DNA of 64,000 bases. Origin: an uncultured Desulfosarcina sp. (lineage in GTDB: Bacteria > Desulfobacterota > Desulfobacteria > Desulfobacterales > Desulfosarcinaceae). Positions 34,423 through 42,192 of this stretch are shown piece after piece. The notes under the pieces are model-generated. The model did no database searches, was not told the origin of the DNA, and saw only the letters and a program-made list of their open reading frames with translations. The stretch covers positions 4,588,001 to 4,652,000 of the forward strand of contig NZ_OY764190.1 of NCBI RefSeq assembly GCF_963668215.1, given 5' to 3'. A program made the position numbers and the translations under genes. How positions within the stretch are numbered: the stretch's first letter is position 1; every line of letters begins with the position of its first letter.

Positions 34423-34491
34423 AAGCGCCGGGTGCTGTCTAGACCATCCAGGAGTCTTCCGGGCCTTGCGGGTACCGGACACCCGGCGCTT
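34423..34491. repeat. Inverted repeat after cbiK
   Basis: AAGCGCCGGGTG (34423-34434) is perfectly complementary to CACCCGGCGCTT (34480-34491) across a 45-base loop. It starts immediately after the cbiK stop. There is no U-run on the + side, so it may stabilise the mRNA end rather than terminate by itself. Confidence 0.65.
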
Positions 34492-34637
34492 CAAGTTGTG
34501 GGGGGACCACAAATGAAAAGATGCTTTCGACCTTGATTTCGATGGATACACAGGTTAAAAAAGTACCGAAAGCGAGGGAGAATTTCCTGCCCGAAATCCT
34601 CCCTGCTTCCTGGCACAGGGTGCTGCATTAACCGGTA

Positions 34638-34676
34638 TAAAAAAAGCCCTTCATGCCTCTGCTCGCATGAAGGGCT
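34638..34676 (-). terminator. Terminator of the orphan minus-strand riboswitch
   Basis: On the minus strand AGCCCTTCATGC pairs with GCATGAAGGGCT (34676-34665 and 34656-34645 on the plus numbering), followed by a run of seven or eight T. It lies about 70 bases after riboswitch 4, a usual distance for its expression platform. No minus-strand gene follows. Confidence 0.85.
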
Positions 34677-34742
34677 GCACCCAGCTTACTTGACCCTTAA
34701 CGGTTGCCATTGACCCAGATCACCGTGGGCATGGCCAATTTT

Positions 34743-34900
34743 TCAAGGCAGGTCTTCTGACTTTCGGATCGTTCTACTCTCCGCGCCTTCCCGTCTCATT
34801 GGCTGAGACAGTGGCGTGTGCGGATTTCGTCCCCGAACACAGCGGCGGGACCGTCCCCGACTTTCACGGGATTCCCTATTAAGCCTTACGGCACCTTGTC
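34743..34900 (-). promoter_or_regulatory. Cobalamin riboswitch 4, orphan
   Basis: Read on the minus strand it has CAAGGTGCCGTAAGGC, TAGGGAATCCCGTGAAAGTC, GGTCCCGCCGCTGTGTTC, GCCACTGTC, GGGAAGGC and the closing GTCAGAAGACCTGCCTTG (34761-34744). A TTGACA at 34932-34927 could be its -35 box. Downstream there is a terminator (34676-34638), then only the 3' end of cbiK on the other strand. It begins about 60 bases after the tonB stop. Confidence 0.92.
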
Positions 34901-34994
34901 TCTTTACTTACCAGACCACCTGATATTGTCAATGGGTTTTTTCTCTTTGACTGCCTTTGGCACAGGTTGGTTTGTGCTATGCAGGCTATCCGTA

Positions 34995-35750
34995 CTATTT
35001 TAAATCGAACCGAATCGGCACTTTCACCCACATGGCTATCTCCCGGTTGCCCTTGCGGGCCGGATCGAACTGCCAGCGGCGGACGGCCTTCATGGCAGCC
35101 CGATCCAGCAGTGTATAGTTGCTGGACTCGGCAACACGCAGATCGCCGACCTGCCCGTTTTCAAGAACGAAGACCTCCAGGATCACGGTCCCCTGATACC
35201 GGCGCCGTCGTGCGATGGAGGGGTAATCCGGTGGTGGATTCTGGCTGTAACGCGGTTTGGCCAGAACAACCACGGTGGCGGTATCGGACGATGAGGACTC
35301 ACCTGGCGGCTCACGATCCGGGGACGGTGTGGCGGATCCGGACAGATTCGGTTTCGCATCAAAAGCCGCCACTGGTTTTTCTTCAAGTGGAGCGGGCGTC
35401 TCGGGCTGCGGCTTTGGCTCCGTTGGGGCAGCGACTATCGGAGGCGTTGGCTCCGGGGGCCGGACGATTTTTTCGGGCGTTTTCGGAATGGGCTTCGGTT
35501 GAACGACGGATTTCTGCACCTGCGGTTTGGGGGGAGGGGGAGGTTCGGGCTCAGGCGGCAGGGGCAGGGGGGCGGCCGGTAAGGGATGAATTTCCGGTTG
35601 GCCGACGGGTTGGCGTGGTACCAGCCGTACGGTGGTCACCCGGGTTCGAGGAACGACGGGCGTCTGGCAAAGCAGCCATTTCGAACCCATGGCCAGCAGG
35701 GCGGCATGGGTCAGTACTGCCAGGATGAAAGCCGCCAGAATCCGTTTCAT
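34995..35750 (-). CDS. tonB: TonB energy transducer
   Basis: The 251-residue protein has an N-terminal membrane helix (about residues 4-22), a long Pro/Glu/Lys-rich spacer (about 50-165, PEPEPPPPPKPQV and similar) and a C-terminal TonB domain (YPSIARRRRYQGTVILEVFV, then AVRRWQFDPARKGN). It spans the periplasm and delivers energy to the TonB boxes of outer-membrane receptors, three of which are in this window. It follows exbD with no spacer (start one base after the exbD stop), and the whole unit is headed by riboswitch 5. Confidence 0.92.
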   Translation of the reverse strand: MKRILAAFILAVLTHAALLAMGSKWLLCQTPVVPRTRVTTVRLVPRQPVGQPEIHPLPAAPLPLPPEPEPPPPPKPQVQKSVVQPKPIPKTPEKIVRPPEPTPPIVAAPTEPKPQPETPAPLEEKPVAAFDAKPNLSGSATPSPDREPPGESSSSDTATVVVLAKPRYSQNPPPDYPSIARRRRYQGTVILEVFVLENGQVGDLRVAESSNYTLLDRAAMKAVRRWQFDPARKGNREIAMWVKVPIRFDLK

Positions 35751-36155
35751 TCACGGCTGCCTTTCGCATTCCAGAGAGAGGCGGTCAATGCCGGCCATTT
35801 TGATCTGATCGATCACACTGTAGAGGGTCTGGTAGGTTAGCTGGTTGTCGGCGAATAGCAGGACGCCGGGATCTTTCGAATCCCCGGACTTGGTCCGCAA
35901 AACTTCGGCCAACCGATCCAGTGCCACGGGCGCCTTGTCAACGAAAACCGCTCCCTGTCGGTCAACGGTTACGGAAAGGGTGACCTGTTTGTCCAGCGGC
36001 GCCGTGGAAGACAGGGGCAGGGAAACGGGCAGGGCATGGTGCACGGCCATGGAGAGCATGGCGTAAATGAAAAAGACCAGCAGCAGAAAAACGATGTCGA
36101 TGAGCGGCAGCATATCGATGCGTGCCTTGCGGGTGGCGCCGATATCAACCTTCAT
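35751..36155 (-). CDS. exbD: ExbD biopolymer transport protein
   Basis: This 134-residue protein has a short cytoplasmic start, one membrane helix with the proton-carrying Asp (MLPLIDIVFLLLVFFIYA) and a periplasmic domain ending with the usual TLYSVIDQIKMAG helix. The chosen ATG (36155) overlaps the end of exbB by 11 bases; a longer frame upstream would overlap exbB further. Confidence 0.92.
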   Translation of the reverse strand: MKVDIGATRKARIDMLPLIDIVFLLLVFFIYAMLSMAVHHALPVSLPLSSTAPLDKQVTLSVTVDRQGAVFVDKAPVALDRLAEVLRTKSGDSKDPGVLLFADNQLTYQTLYSVIDQIKMAGIDRLSLECERQP

Positions 36156-36783
36156 GGGGTTCTCCCGCGTTTGATTCGTTCTTGCCGTTGAGCTTTTCGT
36201 AAATAATTTCCAGGCTGGTGGCGTATTTTTCGATGTAGCGTGCCGCACGTTCGATGCGGGTGTTGAAATAGTTATAGGGAAAGACCGTAAAAATGGCGAT
36301 CCCCAGGCCGGAGGCGGTGGTAATCAGGGCCTGGGCGATTCCCCGGGTGACCGCTTCCGGGTGGTCGATGCCGCCGCCGCCCAGCATGTCGAAAGAGGCG
36401 ATGATTCCAATGACCGTGCCGAAGATCCCCAAAAGGGGTGCCACGGTGATGATGGTGTCCATGACGCCCATGTAGCGTCGCATGCGGGCAATCTCATCGG
36501 CAGCAGCCGTTTCCATGGCCTTGACCATGGAGTACTCCCGGTGAAGGATGCCGGAGACGAGAATGCGGATGACATAGCTATTGGAGCCGGTGGCAAGCTT
36601 GCGAACCCCCTCCCAATCCCCTTCCTGGCAGCGTTCCATCACCTGCGCCAGCAGGTCCCGGTTGTTGCGCATGCCCACAACCGTCCAGAAGATGGCGCGC
36701 TCGATGATCACCGTAAGGGAGATCAGCGAACAGATCAGCAAAGGGATCATTACCGGGCCGCCGCTGTTGAAAATTTCGATCAT
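36145..36783 (-). CDS. exbB: ExbB proton channel subunit
   Basis: The 212-residue protein has helix 1 at about residues 10-34, then PLLGIFGTVIGIIASF and TTASGLGIAIFTVFPYNYF as helices 2 and 3, with the conserved Gly/Thr pattern of ExbB. With ExbD it turns proton flow into TonB movement. It is only distantly similar to the ExbB-like protein at 10680, which belongs to the HmuU type. Confidence 0.92.
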   Translation of the reverse strand: MIEIFNSGGPVMIPLLICSLISLTVIIERAIFWTVVGMRNNRDLLAQVMERCQEGDWEGVRKLATGSNSYVIRILVSGILHREYSMVKAMETAAADEIARMRRYMGVMDTIITVAPLLGIFGTVIGIIASFDMLGGGGIDHPEAVTRGIAQALITTASGLGIAIFTVFPYNYFNTRIERAARYIEKYATSLEIIYEKLNGKNESNAGEPHEG

Positions 36784-36814
36784 GGATATTCCTAACGTGT
36801 GTTTGTTGGGTCCC

Positions 36815-36895
36815 GGGTTTGGAGCGGTGATCAGTGAACAGCGAACAGTGATCAGACTTCCGTCTTCCTTCGTCCATCATCCATCATCCATCCGC
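36815..36895. repeat. Low-complexity intergenic repeat between exbB and btuD
   Basis: The spacer has GTGATCAGTGAACAGCGAAC and AGTGATCAG, followed by CCATCATCCATCATCCAT. Its reverse complement resembles the GGATGAGGGATGAG region at 33500. It extends into the 3' end of btuD. Confidence 0.45.
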
Positions 36896-37683
36896 TCTCC
36901 CCCCTCCCGCAGCAGATTCACCCGCGGCCAGGGGCCGAAGGGGCTGGCATCCACCCGAATCGTGCAGCCATAGGCCGTTTCAAGAATTTTTTCCTCGATG
37001 ACCTGATCCGGAGGCCCGCAGGCCGACACGCGGCCGTCGACCAGCAGAAGCAGGCGGTCGGCGAACATGGCCGCAAGGTTGATGTCGTGGGAGACCATCA
37101 CTACGGTCGCCGCATTACGGCTTTTCAGATCGGCCATCAATTCCATGACGCGAATCTGGTGGGCCAGATCCAAAGAAGCCGTGGGTTCGTCCAGCAAAAT
37201 CAATTCCGGCTGCTGGCAGATGGCGCGGGCGATGTGGGCCCGCTGCCGTTCGCCGCCGGAAAGGCGGCTGACCGGACGGTCGGCCAGTTGACCGAGTCCG
37301 GTGAAGTCGATGGCCTGACGGGCAAGGGCAAGATCGCGCTCTCCTTGCAGACCCAGCACTCCCAGATAGGGCGCACGACCCATGAGCACCAGTTCTTCGA
37401 CCGAAAAGGGGGTGTCCTCAGCGGTATTCTGGGGCACGTAGGCCAACCGGCGGGCCAGTTCGCGCCGGCCGAGGCGATTCAGCGGCTGGCCATCAATGCG
37501 AATTTCTCCTCCAGATGTGGGCAGTAATCCTGCAATGGCCTTGATCAGGGTGGTTTTCCCCGATCCGTTGGGACCGATGACGATGAAAAACTCCCGGCGA
37601 TCCACTGCAACGTTCACATCACGCAGCACCGTTGCTCCGGGATAGGCACAGTTCAGGCCATGGATGGATAGCGCCGGGTTCAT
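36877..37683 (-). CDS. btuD: Corrinoid/FecCD-type ABC importer ATPase
   Basis: The 268-residue ATPase has Walker A GPNGSGKTT (about residues 37-45), Q-loop YVPQNTAEDTPFS, signature RLSGGERQR, Walker B LILLDEPTASLD and switch His VSHDINL. It starts at the ATG that overlaps the btuC stop (ATGA); upstream in-frame sequence is inside btuC. With btuC and btuF behind a cobalamin riboswitch, it should drive import of B12 or its precursors such as cobyric acid. Confidence 0.9.
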   Translation of the reverse strand: MNPALSIHGLNCAYPGATVLRDVNVAVDRREFFIVIGPNGSGKTTLIKAIAGLLPTSGGEIRIDGQPLNRLGRRELARRLAYVPQNTAEDTPFSVEELVLMGRAPYLGVLGLQGERDLALARQAIDFTGLGQLADRPVSRLSGGERQRAHIARAICQQPELILLDEPTASLDLAHQIRVMELMADLKSRNAATVVMVSHDINLAAMFADRLLLLVDGRVSACGPPDQVIEEKILETAYGCTIRVDASPFGPWPRVNLLREGGERMDDG

Positions 37684-38687
37684 TGCTTGGAACGCCTCAA
37701 AAGAACGATAAACAAAGGTGCACCGATCATGGCCGTGATCACGCCGCCGGGCATTTCTCCCTGGGCCGGCAGCACCCGGGAGAGCAGATCGCACACCACC
37801 ATGTAGGCGCCGCCGCCCAGAATACAGCCCGGAACCAGTACCCGGTGATCGGGTCCGACGATCAGGCGCAGCAGATGCGGGATAACCAGGCCGACGAAAC
37901 CGATCAGGCCGCATTGGCTCACGGTGGCGCTGACCATCAGCGAGGTGATCACGAGAAGGGTCAGGACGACGCGGCGAACCGGCACGCCCATGGAGGCGGC
38001 CATCTCGCTGCCCAACTGCAGCAGGTTCATGCGGTTGGAATAGATGAAAACGACTGCAAAACAGGGCAGCAGGATGGCGGCGAGCATCCCGGCGTGTTCG
38101 ATCCGGGAGGCCGACAGGTCGCCCATGAGCCAGAAGAGAATGTTGTGCAACCGCGAATCCTGGGTGATGGAGATCAGAAACATGATTACCGCGGAGCAGA
38201 ATGCGTTTACCATGACGCCGGAAAGCAGCAGGGCGTCCTTGACCAGGATGGTGCGTCCCGAGGAAATGGCCAGGATCAGCGTCAGGGTGGCCAGACTACC
38301 GGCAAAAGAGGTGATTCCGACCCCGGGAATCCGCGACAATCCTAAAATAATGCCGATGATCGCACCGATGGCCGCCCCGCCGGAGATGCCCAGAATGTAA
38401 GGTTCGGCCAGCGGATTTTTCAGCAGGGCCTGAAACACCAGGCCGCCCAGCGAAAGGGCCGCTCCCACCATGGCCGCCAGCAGCACCCGCGGCAGGCGCA
38501 GGCGCCAGATGATGGCGCCTTCGGTACTGTTCCCCCCATCGCCGAAAAGGGTCTGCCAGACCGCCGAAAGTCCGCTTCCCGACGAACCCATGGCCAGTCC
38601 GGCGGTCATGGCCGCCGTCAGCAGCAGGGCCGTTATCAGTACCGTTATACCGATTTTGGAGGAAAGGGAAAGGGGCCGTTTCGTCAT
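37680..38687 (-). CDS. btuC: Corrinoid ABC importer permease
   Basis: This 335-residue FecCD/BtuC-family permease has about ten membrane helices. Family phrases include LPRVLLAAMVGAALSLGG, GISGGAAIGAI and IGFVGLVIPHLLRLIVGPDHR. It overlaps btuF and btuD by four bases each. Confidence 0.92.
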   Translation of the reverse strand: MTKRPLSLSSKIGITVLITALLLTAAMTAGLAMGSSGSGLSAVWQTLFGDGGNSTEGAIIWRLRLPRVLLAAMVGAALSLGGLVFQALLKNPLAEPYILGISGGAAIGAIIGIILGLSRIPGVGITSFAGSLATLTLILAISSGRTILVKDALLLSGVMVNAFCSAVIMFLISITQDSRLHNILFWLMGDLSASRIEHAGMLAAILLPCFAVVFIYSNRMNLLQLGSEMAASMGVPVRRVVLTLLVITSLMVSATVSQCGLIGFVGLVIPHLLRLIVGPDHRVLVPGCILGGGAYMVVCDLLSRVLPAQGEMPGGVITAMIGAPLFIVLLRRSKQ

Positions 38688-39703
38688 GGCAATGCTTCTT
38701 TATCCTTTTGGTCGTCGGTCGCGAGCCGATTCGGTCCACACCTGTCTGGATGGATCAGGCGGGCGAGCATCTCCAGGCCATCCACCAGGCGGGGGGTGGC
38801 ACGGTCCAGTACGTTGGAATCCACCAGGTAGATGCGGTCGTTCTTCACGGCCGGCATGGCTTCCCATTCGCGCCACTCCCGTTTGACCTGTTCGAAGACG
38901 GCCTTTCGGGCCATGGAGGTGATGATGAGCACCTCGGGACGGCTGGCGATCACGGCCTCCTTCGAAAATCGGGGATAGGGGGTGTCTCCCGCTGCCAGGT
39001 TTACGCCTCCGGCCATGACGATCAGTTCGTGGATGAAGGTGTTTGTGCCTACCGAAACGATGGGGGCGATGCCGATCTGGAAAAACACCTTGGGGCGGTG
39101 CGTAGTTCCGGCTACGGCCCGACGCACCCGCTCGATGCGTTGCCGCATTCCGGCAACGATAGCATCGGACCGGTCGCTGACGCCCAGCAGTCCCCCCAAT
39201 TCCTGGAGGGTGTCCATCACCGCCTCCAGATCCCTGGGATCCACGGCATAGACGGGGATATCCAGTGCCTCCAGTTTGTGGATCGCGGTGATGGGGTTGC
39301 CGTCCTTGACGGCGATGCAAAGGTCCGGCTGTAAAGCCACGATCTTTTCCACATCCAGCCGGATGTAGGAGCCGACCTTGGGCAGGGCGTTGGCCCGGGG
39401 TGGATAGTCGCTGAACTGCGTGGCCCCGACCAGCCGGTCGGAGAGATCCAGTGCGAACAGAATTTCGGTGATGCTGGGGGCCAGGCAGACGATGCGAACG
39501 GGTCGATCCGGGACCTGGACGTTTCGGCCGAGTTGGTCGACTACCGTCGCGGCGCTGAGATTGATTGGCGCAAGGATCGCAAGCAGCGCGAAGAAAAGGA
39601 TGATCAAGCGTTGTATGACGTTGTCTTTTCCGGCGATGGCGCGCTGCGTCGCAGGTGTTGAAGGACGTGGAATGCTTCCGATTTTCGTTGATCGGTTTCT
39701 CAA
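38684..39703 (-). CDS. btuF: Corrinoid ABC importer substrate-binding protein
   Basis: This 339-residue protein (by the chosen start) has a long basic N-region, a hydrophobic signal (LIILFFALLAILAPINLSA) and a BtuF fold: RIVCLAPSITEILFALDLSD, then PDLCIAV and VDPRDLEAVMDTL. No ATG precedes the signal in frame. I chose the TTG at 39703 because it has GGAG seven bases upstream; another TTG at 39724 lies in the terminator. It lacks the CbiZ extension of the two fusion proteins, so it is the plain carrier for BtuCD. Confidence 0.85.
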   Translation of the reverse strand: MRNRSTKIGSIPRPSTPATQRAIAGKDNVIQRLIILFFALLAILAPINLSAATVVDQLGRNVQVPDRPVRIVCLAPSITEILFALDLSDRLVGATQFSDYPPRANALPKVGSYIRLDVEKIVALQPDLCIAVKDGNPITAIHKLEALDIPVYAVDPRDLEAVMDTLQELGGLLGVSDRSDAIVAGMRQRIERVRRAVAGTTHRPKVFFQIGIAPIVSVGTNTFIHELIVMAGGVNLAAGDTPYPRFSKEAVIASRPEVLIITSMARKAVFEQVKREWREWEAMPAVKNDRIYLVDSNVLDRATPRLVDGLEMLARLIHPDRCGPNRLATDDQKDKEALP

Positions 39704-39712
39704 CTGTTTTCT

Positions 39713-39753
39713 CCGTAAAAACAAAGACCCCGCCTGATGGAATCAAGGCGGGG
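39713..39753 (-). terminator. Riboswitch 5 expression-platform terminator
   Basis: On the minus strand CCCCGCCT pairs with AGGCGGGG (39753-39746 and 39735-39728) followed by TCTTTGTTTTT. It lies between riboswitch 5 and btuF. Confidence 0.85.
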
Positions 39754-39807
39754 CGTTGTTTGCCGGCTCATGGGATCGGCCTTGACCGCGAAGGCGCATG
39801 TAACGTG

Positions 39808-39966
39808 TCATCCGGGCAGGTTTCCTGGCTCGTGGATCGTTCTACCGGCCGCGTCTTCCCAATCCATTCAGATCAGTGATCGCATGCGGCTTTCGTTCCC
39901 ACTTACAGTGGCGGGTCCGCAGCGGATTTGCACCGCTTTCCCTGTTGGTCCGAAGGGGCACCCGGA
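39808..39966 (-). promoter_or_regulatory. Cobalamin riboswitch 5
   Basis: On the minus strand it reads GGGTGCCCCTTCGG, CAGGGAAAGCGGTGCAAATC, GCGGACCCGCCACTGTAAG, GGGAAGACGCGG and the closing GAGCCAGGAAACCTGCCCGG (39831-39812). Its loop sequences differ from riboswitches 1-4 (for example GCCAGGAAACCTGCC instead of GTCAGAAGACCTGCC). It controls btuFCD-exbBD-tonB. Confidence 0.93.
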
Positions 39967-39988
39967 TGAGATGTTTTTCCTGCAAACA

Positions 39989-40017
39989 AGTAAACCCAAA
40001 CGAGCAGTCGATGTCAA
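39989..40017 (-). promoter_or_regulatory. Putative promoter of the btuFCD-exbBD-tonB unit
   Basis: On the minus strand TTGACA (40017-40012) is followed after 17 bases by TTTACT (39994-39989), about 25 bases before riboswitch 5. Confidence 0.5.
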
Positions 40018-40132
40018 TGGCTTTTCAACAGCCTTTCGCTTCATTGGAAAAAGAGGTTGGCAAAAGCGGGGGGATTGTGCGATTGAATATTGAAATCCAC
40101 AAACCTTTACTATCATGGAGGCGTTTGCGATC

Positions 40133-41587
40133 ATGACCGTACCGCTGATGAAAAACTACATTGATGGGGAGTGGGTGGCGTCCGATTCCACCGTTTTCGG
40201 GGATGTCCACAACCCGGCCAGAGGAGAGAAAATCGCTACTGTGGCCTATGGCACCGCAGCGGACGTGGACCGGGCCGTGGCCGCAGCCAAAGAGGCCTTT
40301 GGGTTCTGGCGCGAAACCCCGCCGCTGAGCCGGGCCCGCTACCTGTTTCGCCTGAAAGAGGCCTTCGAAGATAATTTCGAGGAAATCGCCGAGGTGCTCA
40401 CCACCGAGCACGGCAAAGCCATCGACGAGGCGCGCGGCGAAGTGCGCCGTATGATCGAAAACGTGGAGCACGCCACCGGCGTGACCACCCTGATGTGCGG
40501 CTATACCCTGGAAGACATCGCCAAAAATATCGACTGCTACGGCCATCGCCAGCCGCTGGGCGTTTTCGGCTGTATCGCCCCGTACAACTTTCCCGCCATG
40601 GTGCCATGGTGGTTTCTGCCCTATGCCGTGGTCACCGGCAACACTTTCGTGCTCAAGCCTTCGGAGCAGGTGCCCATGACCCAGACCAAGATTATGGAGA
40701 TCGTCGATGAAGTGGGCTTTCCCGAAGGGGTGATCAACATGGTCCACGGCTCTAAGGATGTGGTCAACGCCATGCTGGCCCATCCCGATATCGAGGGCAT
40801 CTCTTTTGTGGGCTCCACGCCCACGGCCCGCCATATCTACCGGGAATGCGGCAATACGGGCAAACGGGTCCAGGCCCTGGGCGGCGCCAAGAACATTGTG
40901 GCGGTCATGCCAGACGCCAACCTGGAGCAGGGCATGCCGTCTCTGCTGACCTCCTTTTTCGGCTGCACCGGTCAGCGCTGCCTGTCCGGTTCGGTGCTGG
41001 TGCCGGTGGGGGATGCCGCCGACCGTGTGGTGGCGCAATTTGTCGCGGGCGCCAAAACCGTCAGCGTCGGCGACGGCCTTGACGAACAGACCTTCATGGG
41101 GCCGTTGATCAGTCCCGCCCACCGGGAACGGGTATTGGGGTATATCGAAAAGGGGGTCGAGGAGGGAGCCGATCTGATCCTGGACGGCAGGGGCGTCGAA
41201 GTCGATGGCTACCCCGACGGTTTTTTTGTCGGCCCCACGGTTTTCGACAACGTTGCGCCGGACATGACCATTGCCAGAGAGGAGATCTTCGGCCCCGTGG
41301 TGAGCATTGTCCGGGCGCCGGACATGGATGCGGTGGTCGAGCTGATCAACAGCCGCGGTTTTGCCAATGCCGCTTGCATCTATACCGCCAGCGGTGCGGC
41401 GGCCCGGGAATTCAAGTACCGGGTCAAGCCGGCCATGATCGGCGTCAATATCGGCATTGCGGCCCCCATGAGCTTTTTCCCTTTCGGCGGCGCCGGCAAC
41501 TCCATGTTCGGGGACATCAAAGGGCACGGACAGGAGATTTTCCAGTTCTACACGGATATGAAGGTGGTCATCGAAAGATGGTACTAA
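40133..41587 (+). CDS. CoA-acylating methylmalonate-semialdehyde dehydrogenase-type aldehyde dehydrogenase
   Basis: The 484-residue protein has the ALDH signature with catalytic Cys283 (CTGQRC), an NAD-binding GSTPTARHIY loop, the N-terminal MMSDH-like phrase NYIDGEWVAS and the C-terminal GGAGNSMFGDIKGHG. MmsA-type enzymes turn methylmalonate or malonate semialdehyde into propionyl- or acetyl-CoA. The ATG at 40133 is preferred over the ATG at 40115, which lacks a ribosome-binding site and itself carries the GGAGG used by the later one. There is no evident link to the B12 island beyond propionate/methylmalonyl-CoA metabolism being B12-dependent. Confidence 0.88.
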   Translation: MTVPLMKNYIDGEWVASDSTVFGDVHNPARGEKIATVAYGTAADVDRAVAAAKEAFGFWRETPPLSRARYLFRLKEAFEDNFEEIAEVLTTEHGKAIDEARGEVRRMIENVEHATGVTTLMCGYTLEDIAKNIDCYGHRQPLGVFGCIAPYNFPAMVPWWFLPYAVVTGNTFVLKPSEQVPMTQTKIMEIVDEVGFPEGVINMVHGSKDVVNAMLAHPDIEGISFVGSTPTARHIYRECGNTGKRVQALGGAKNIVAVMPDANLEQGMPSLLTSFFGCTGQRCLSGSVLVPVGDAADRVVAQFVAGAKTVSVGDGLDEQTFMGPLISPAHRERVLGYIEKGVEEGADLILDGRGVEVDGYPDGFFVGPTVFDNVAPDMTIAREEIFGPVVSIVRAPDMDAVVELINSRGFANAACIYTASGAAAREFKYRVKPAMIGVNIGIAAPMSFFPFGGAGNSMFGDIKGHGQEIFQFYTDMKVVIERWY

Positions 41588-41594
41588 AAGGGGA

Positions 41595-41680
41595 ATAGGC
41601 TGTAGGTGGTTAGGCTGAAGGTAAAAACGATTTTCAGTTGCCTCTAAAAACCTACAGCCCATAGCCTACAGCCTAAACAG
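41595..41680. repeat. Inverted repeat (TAGGCTGTAGGT type) between genes
   Basis: ATAGGCTGTAGGT (41595-41607) faces ACCTACAGCCCAT (41650-41662; one mismatch), and a further GCCTACAGCCTAA follows. It could act as a weak terminator for the dehydrogenase gene; the repeated GGCTGTAGG unit resembles dispersed intergenic elements. Confidence 0.55.
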
Positions 41681-41706
41681 CTAATTTACTATTTTCGGAG
41701 AAAAGT

Positions 41707-42144
41707 ATGCCGCTCACCAATTTTGGAGCCATCCTGAACTTTGCCGAAACCCTGGAAAAAGAGGATACGGAATTCTACCGCAATGCCGAAGCTGCCGATG
41801 TCGCGGAGGCCTACCGGATATTGTTCGAGATGTTTGTCAGGGAAGGCAAAAAAAACCTCTCCCTGGTTCAGCGGACACGGCGGGAAAACGTTACCGAAAT
41901 GATCCTGGAGCCCATCCGGGATCTGACGCGCACCAGCTACCAGGAACCGATACCGGATGCCGGAAGCCTTGATCTTAAAGGCATGCTGGCTGCGGCCATG
42001 GCCCTCGAAGAGCGCGCGGTTCGCTACTACACCGATGCGGGAAAGAAAATCCGCGCCCTTCCGGAAGTCTCGCGGGCCCTGAAAACCCTGGGCAAGAAAC
42101 GCAGTCAACGAATCGCGCAGATGCAGCGGCTTTCCGGAAGCTGA
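41707..42144 (+). CDS. Ferritin-like / rubrerythrin-fold small protein
   Basis: The 145-residue, mostly helical protein resembles the four-helix ferritin-like fold: ETLEKEDTEFYRNAE in helix 1 and ALEERAVRYYTDAGKK later, each with a Glu pair and Tyr. The usual ExxH iron-site histidines are not visible, so iron or oxygen chemistry is uncertain. Similar small proteins are common in sulfate reducers near stress genes. Confidence 0.68.
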   Translation: MPLTNFGAILNFAETLEKEDTEFYRNAEAADVAEAYRILFEMFVREGKKNLSLVQRTRRENVTEMILEPIRDLTRTSYQEPIPDAGSLDLKGMLAAAMALEERAVRYYTDAGKKIRALPEVSRALKTLGKKRSQRIAQMQRLSGS

Positions 42145-42192
42145 AACCGGCCGCGGCCCGTCTTACGATCCACAGGCAAAGTCCGCTTTCGA

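Noticed and set aside
38700..39746. Alternative minus-strand frame overlapping btuF with an ATG start
   Set aside because: Its translation is rich in Arg/Gly/Pro/His with no signal peptide or domain; the overlapping frame encodes a clear BtuF.
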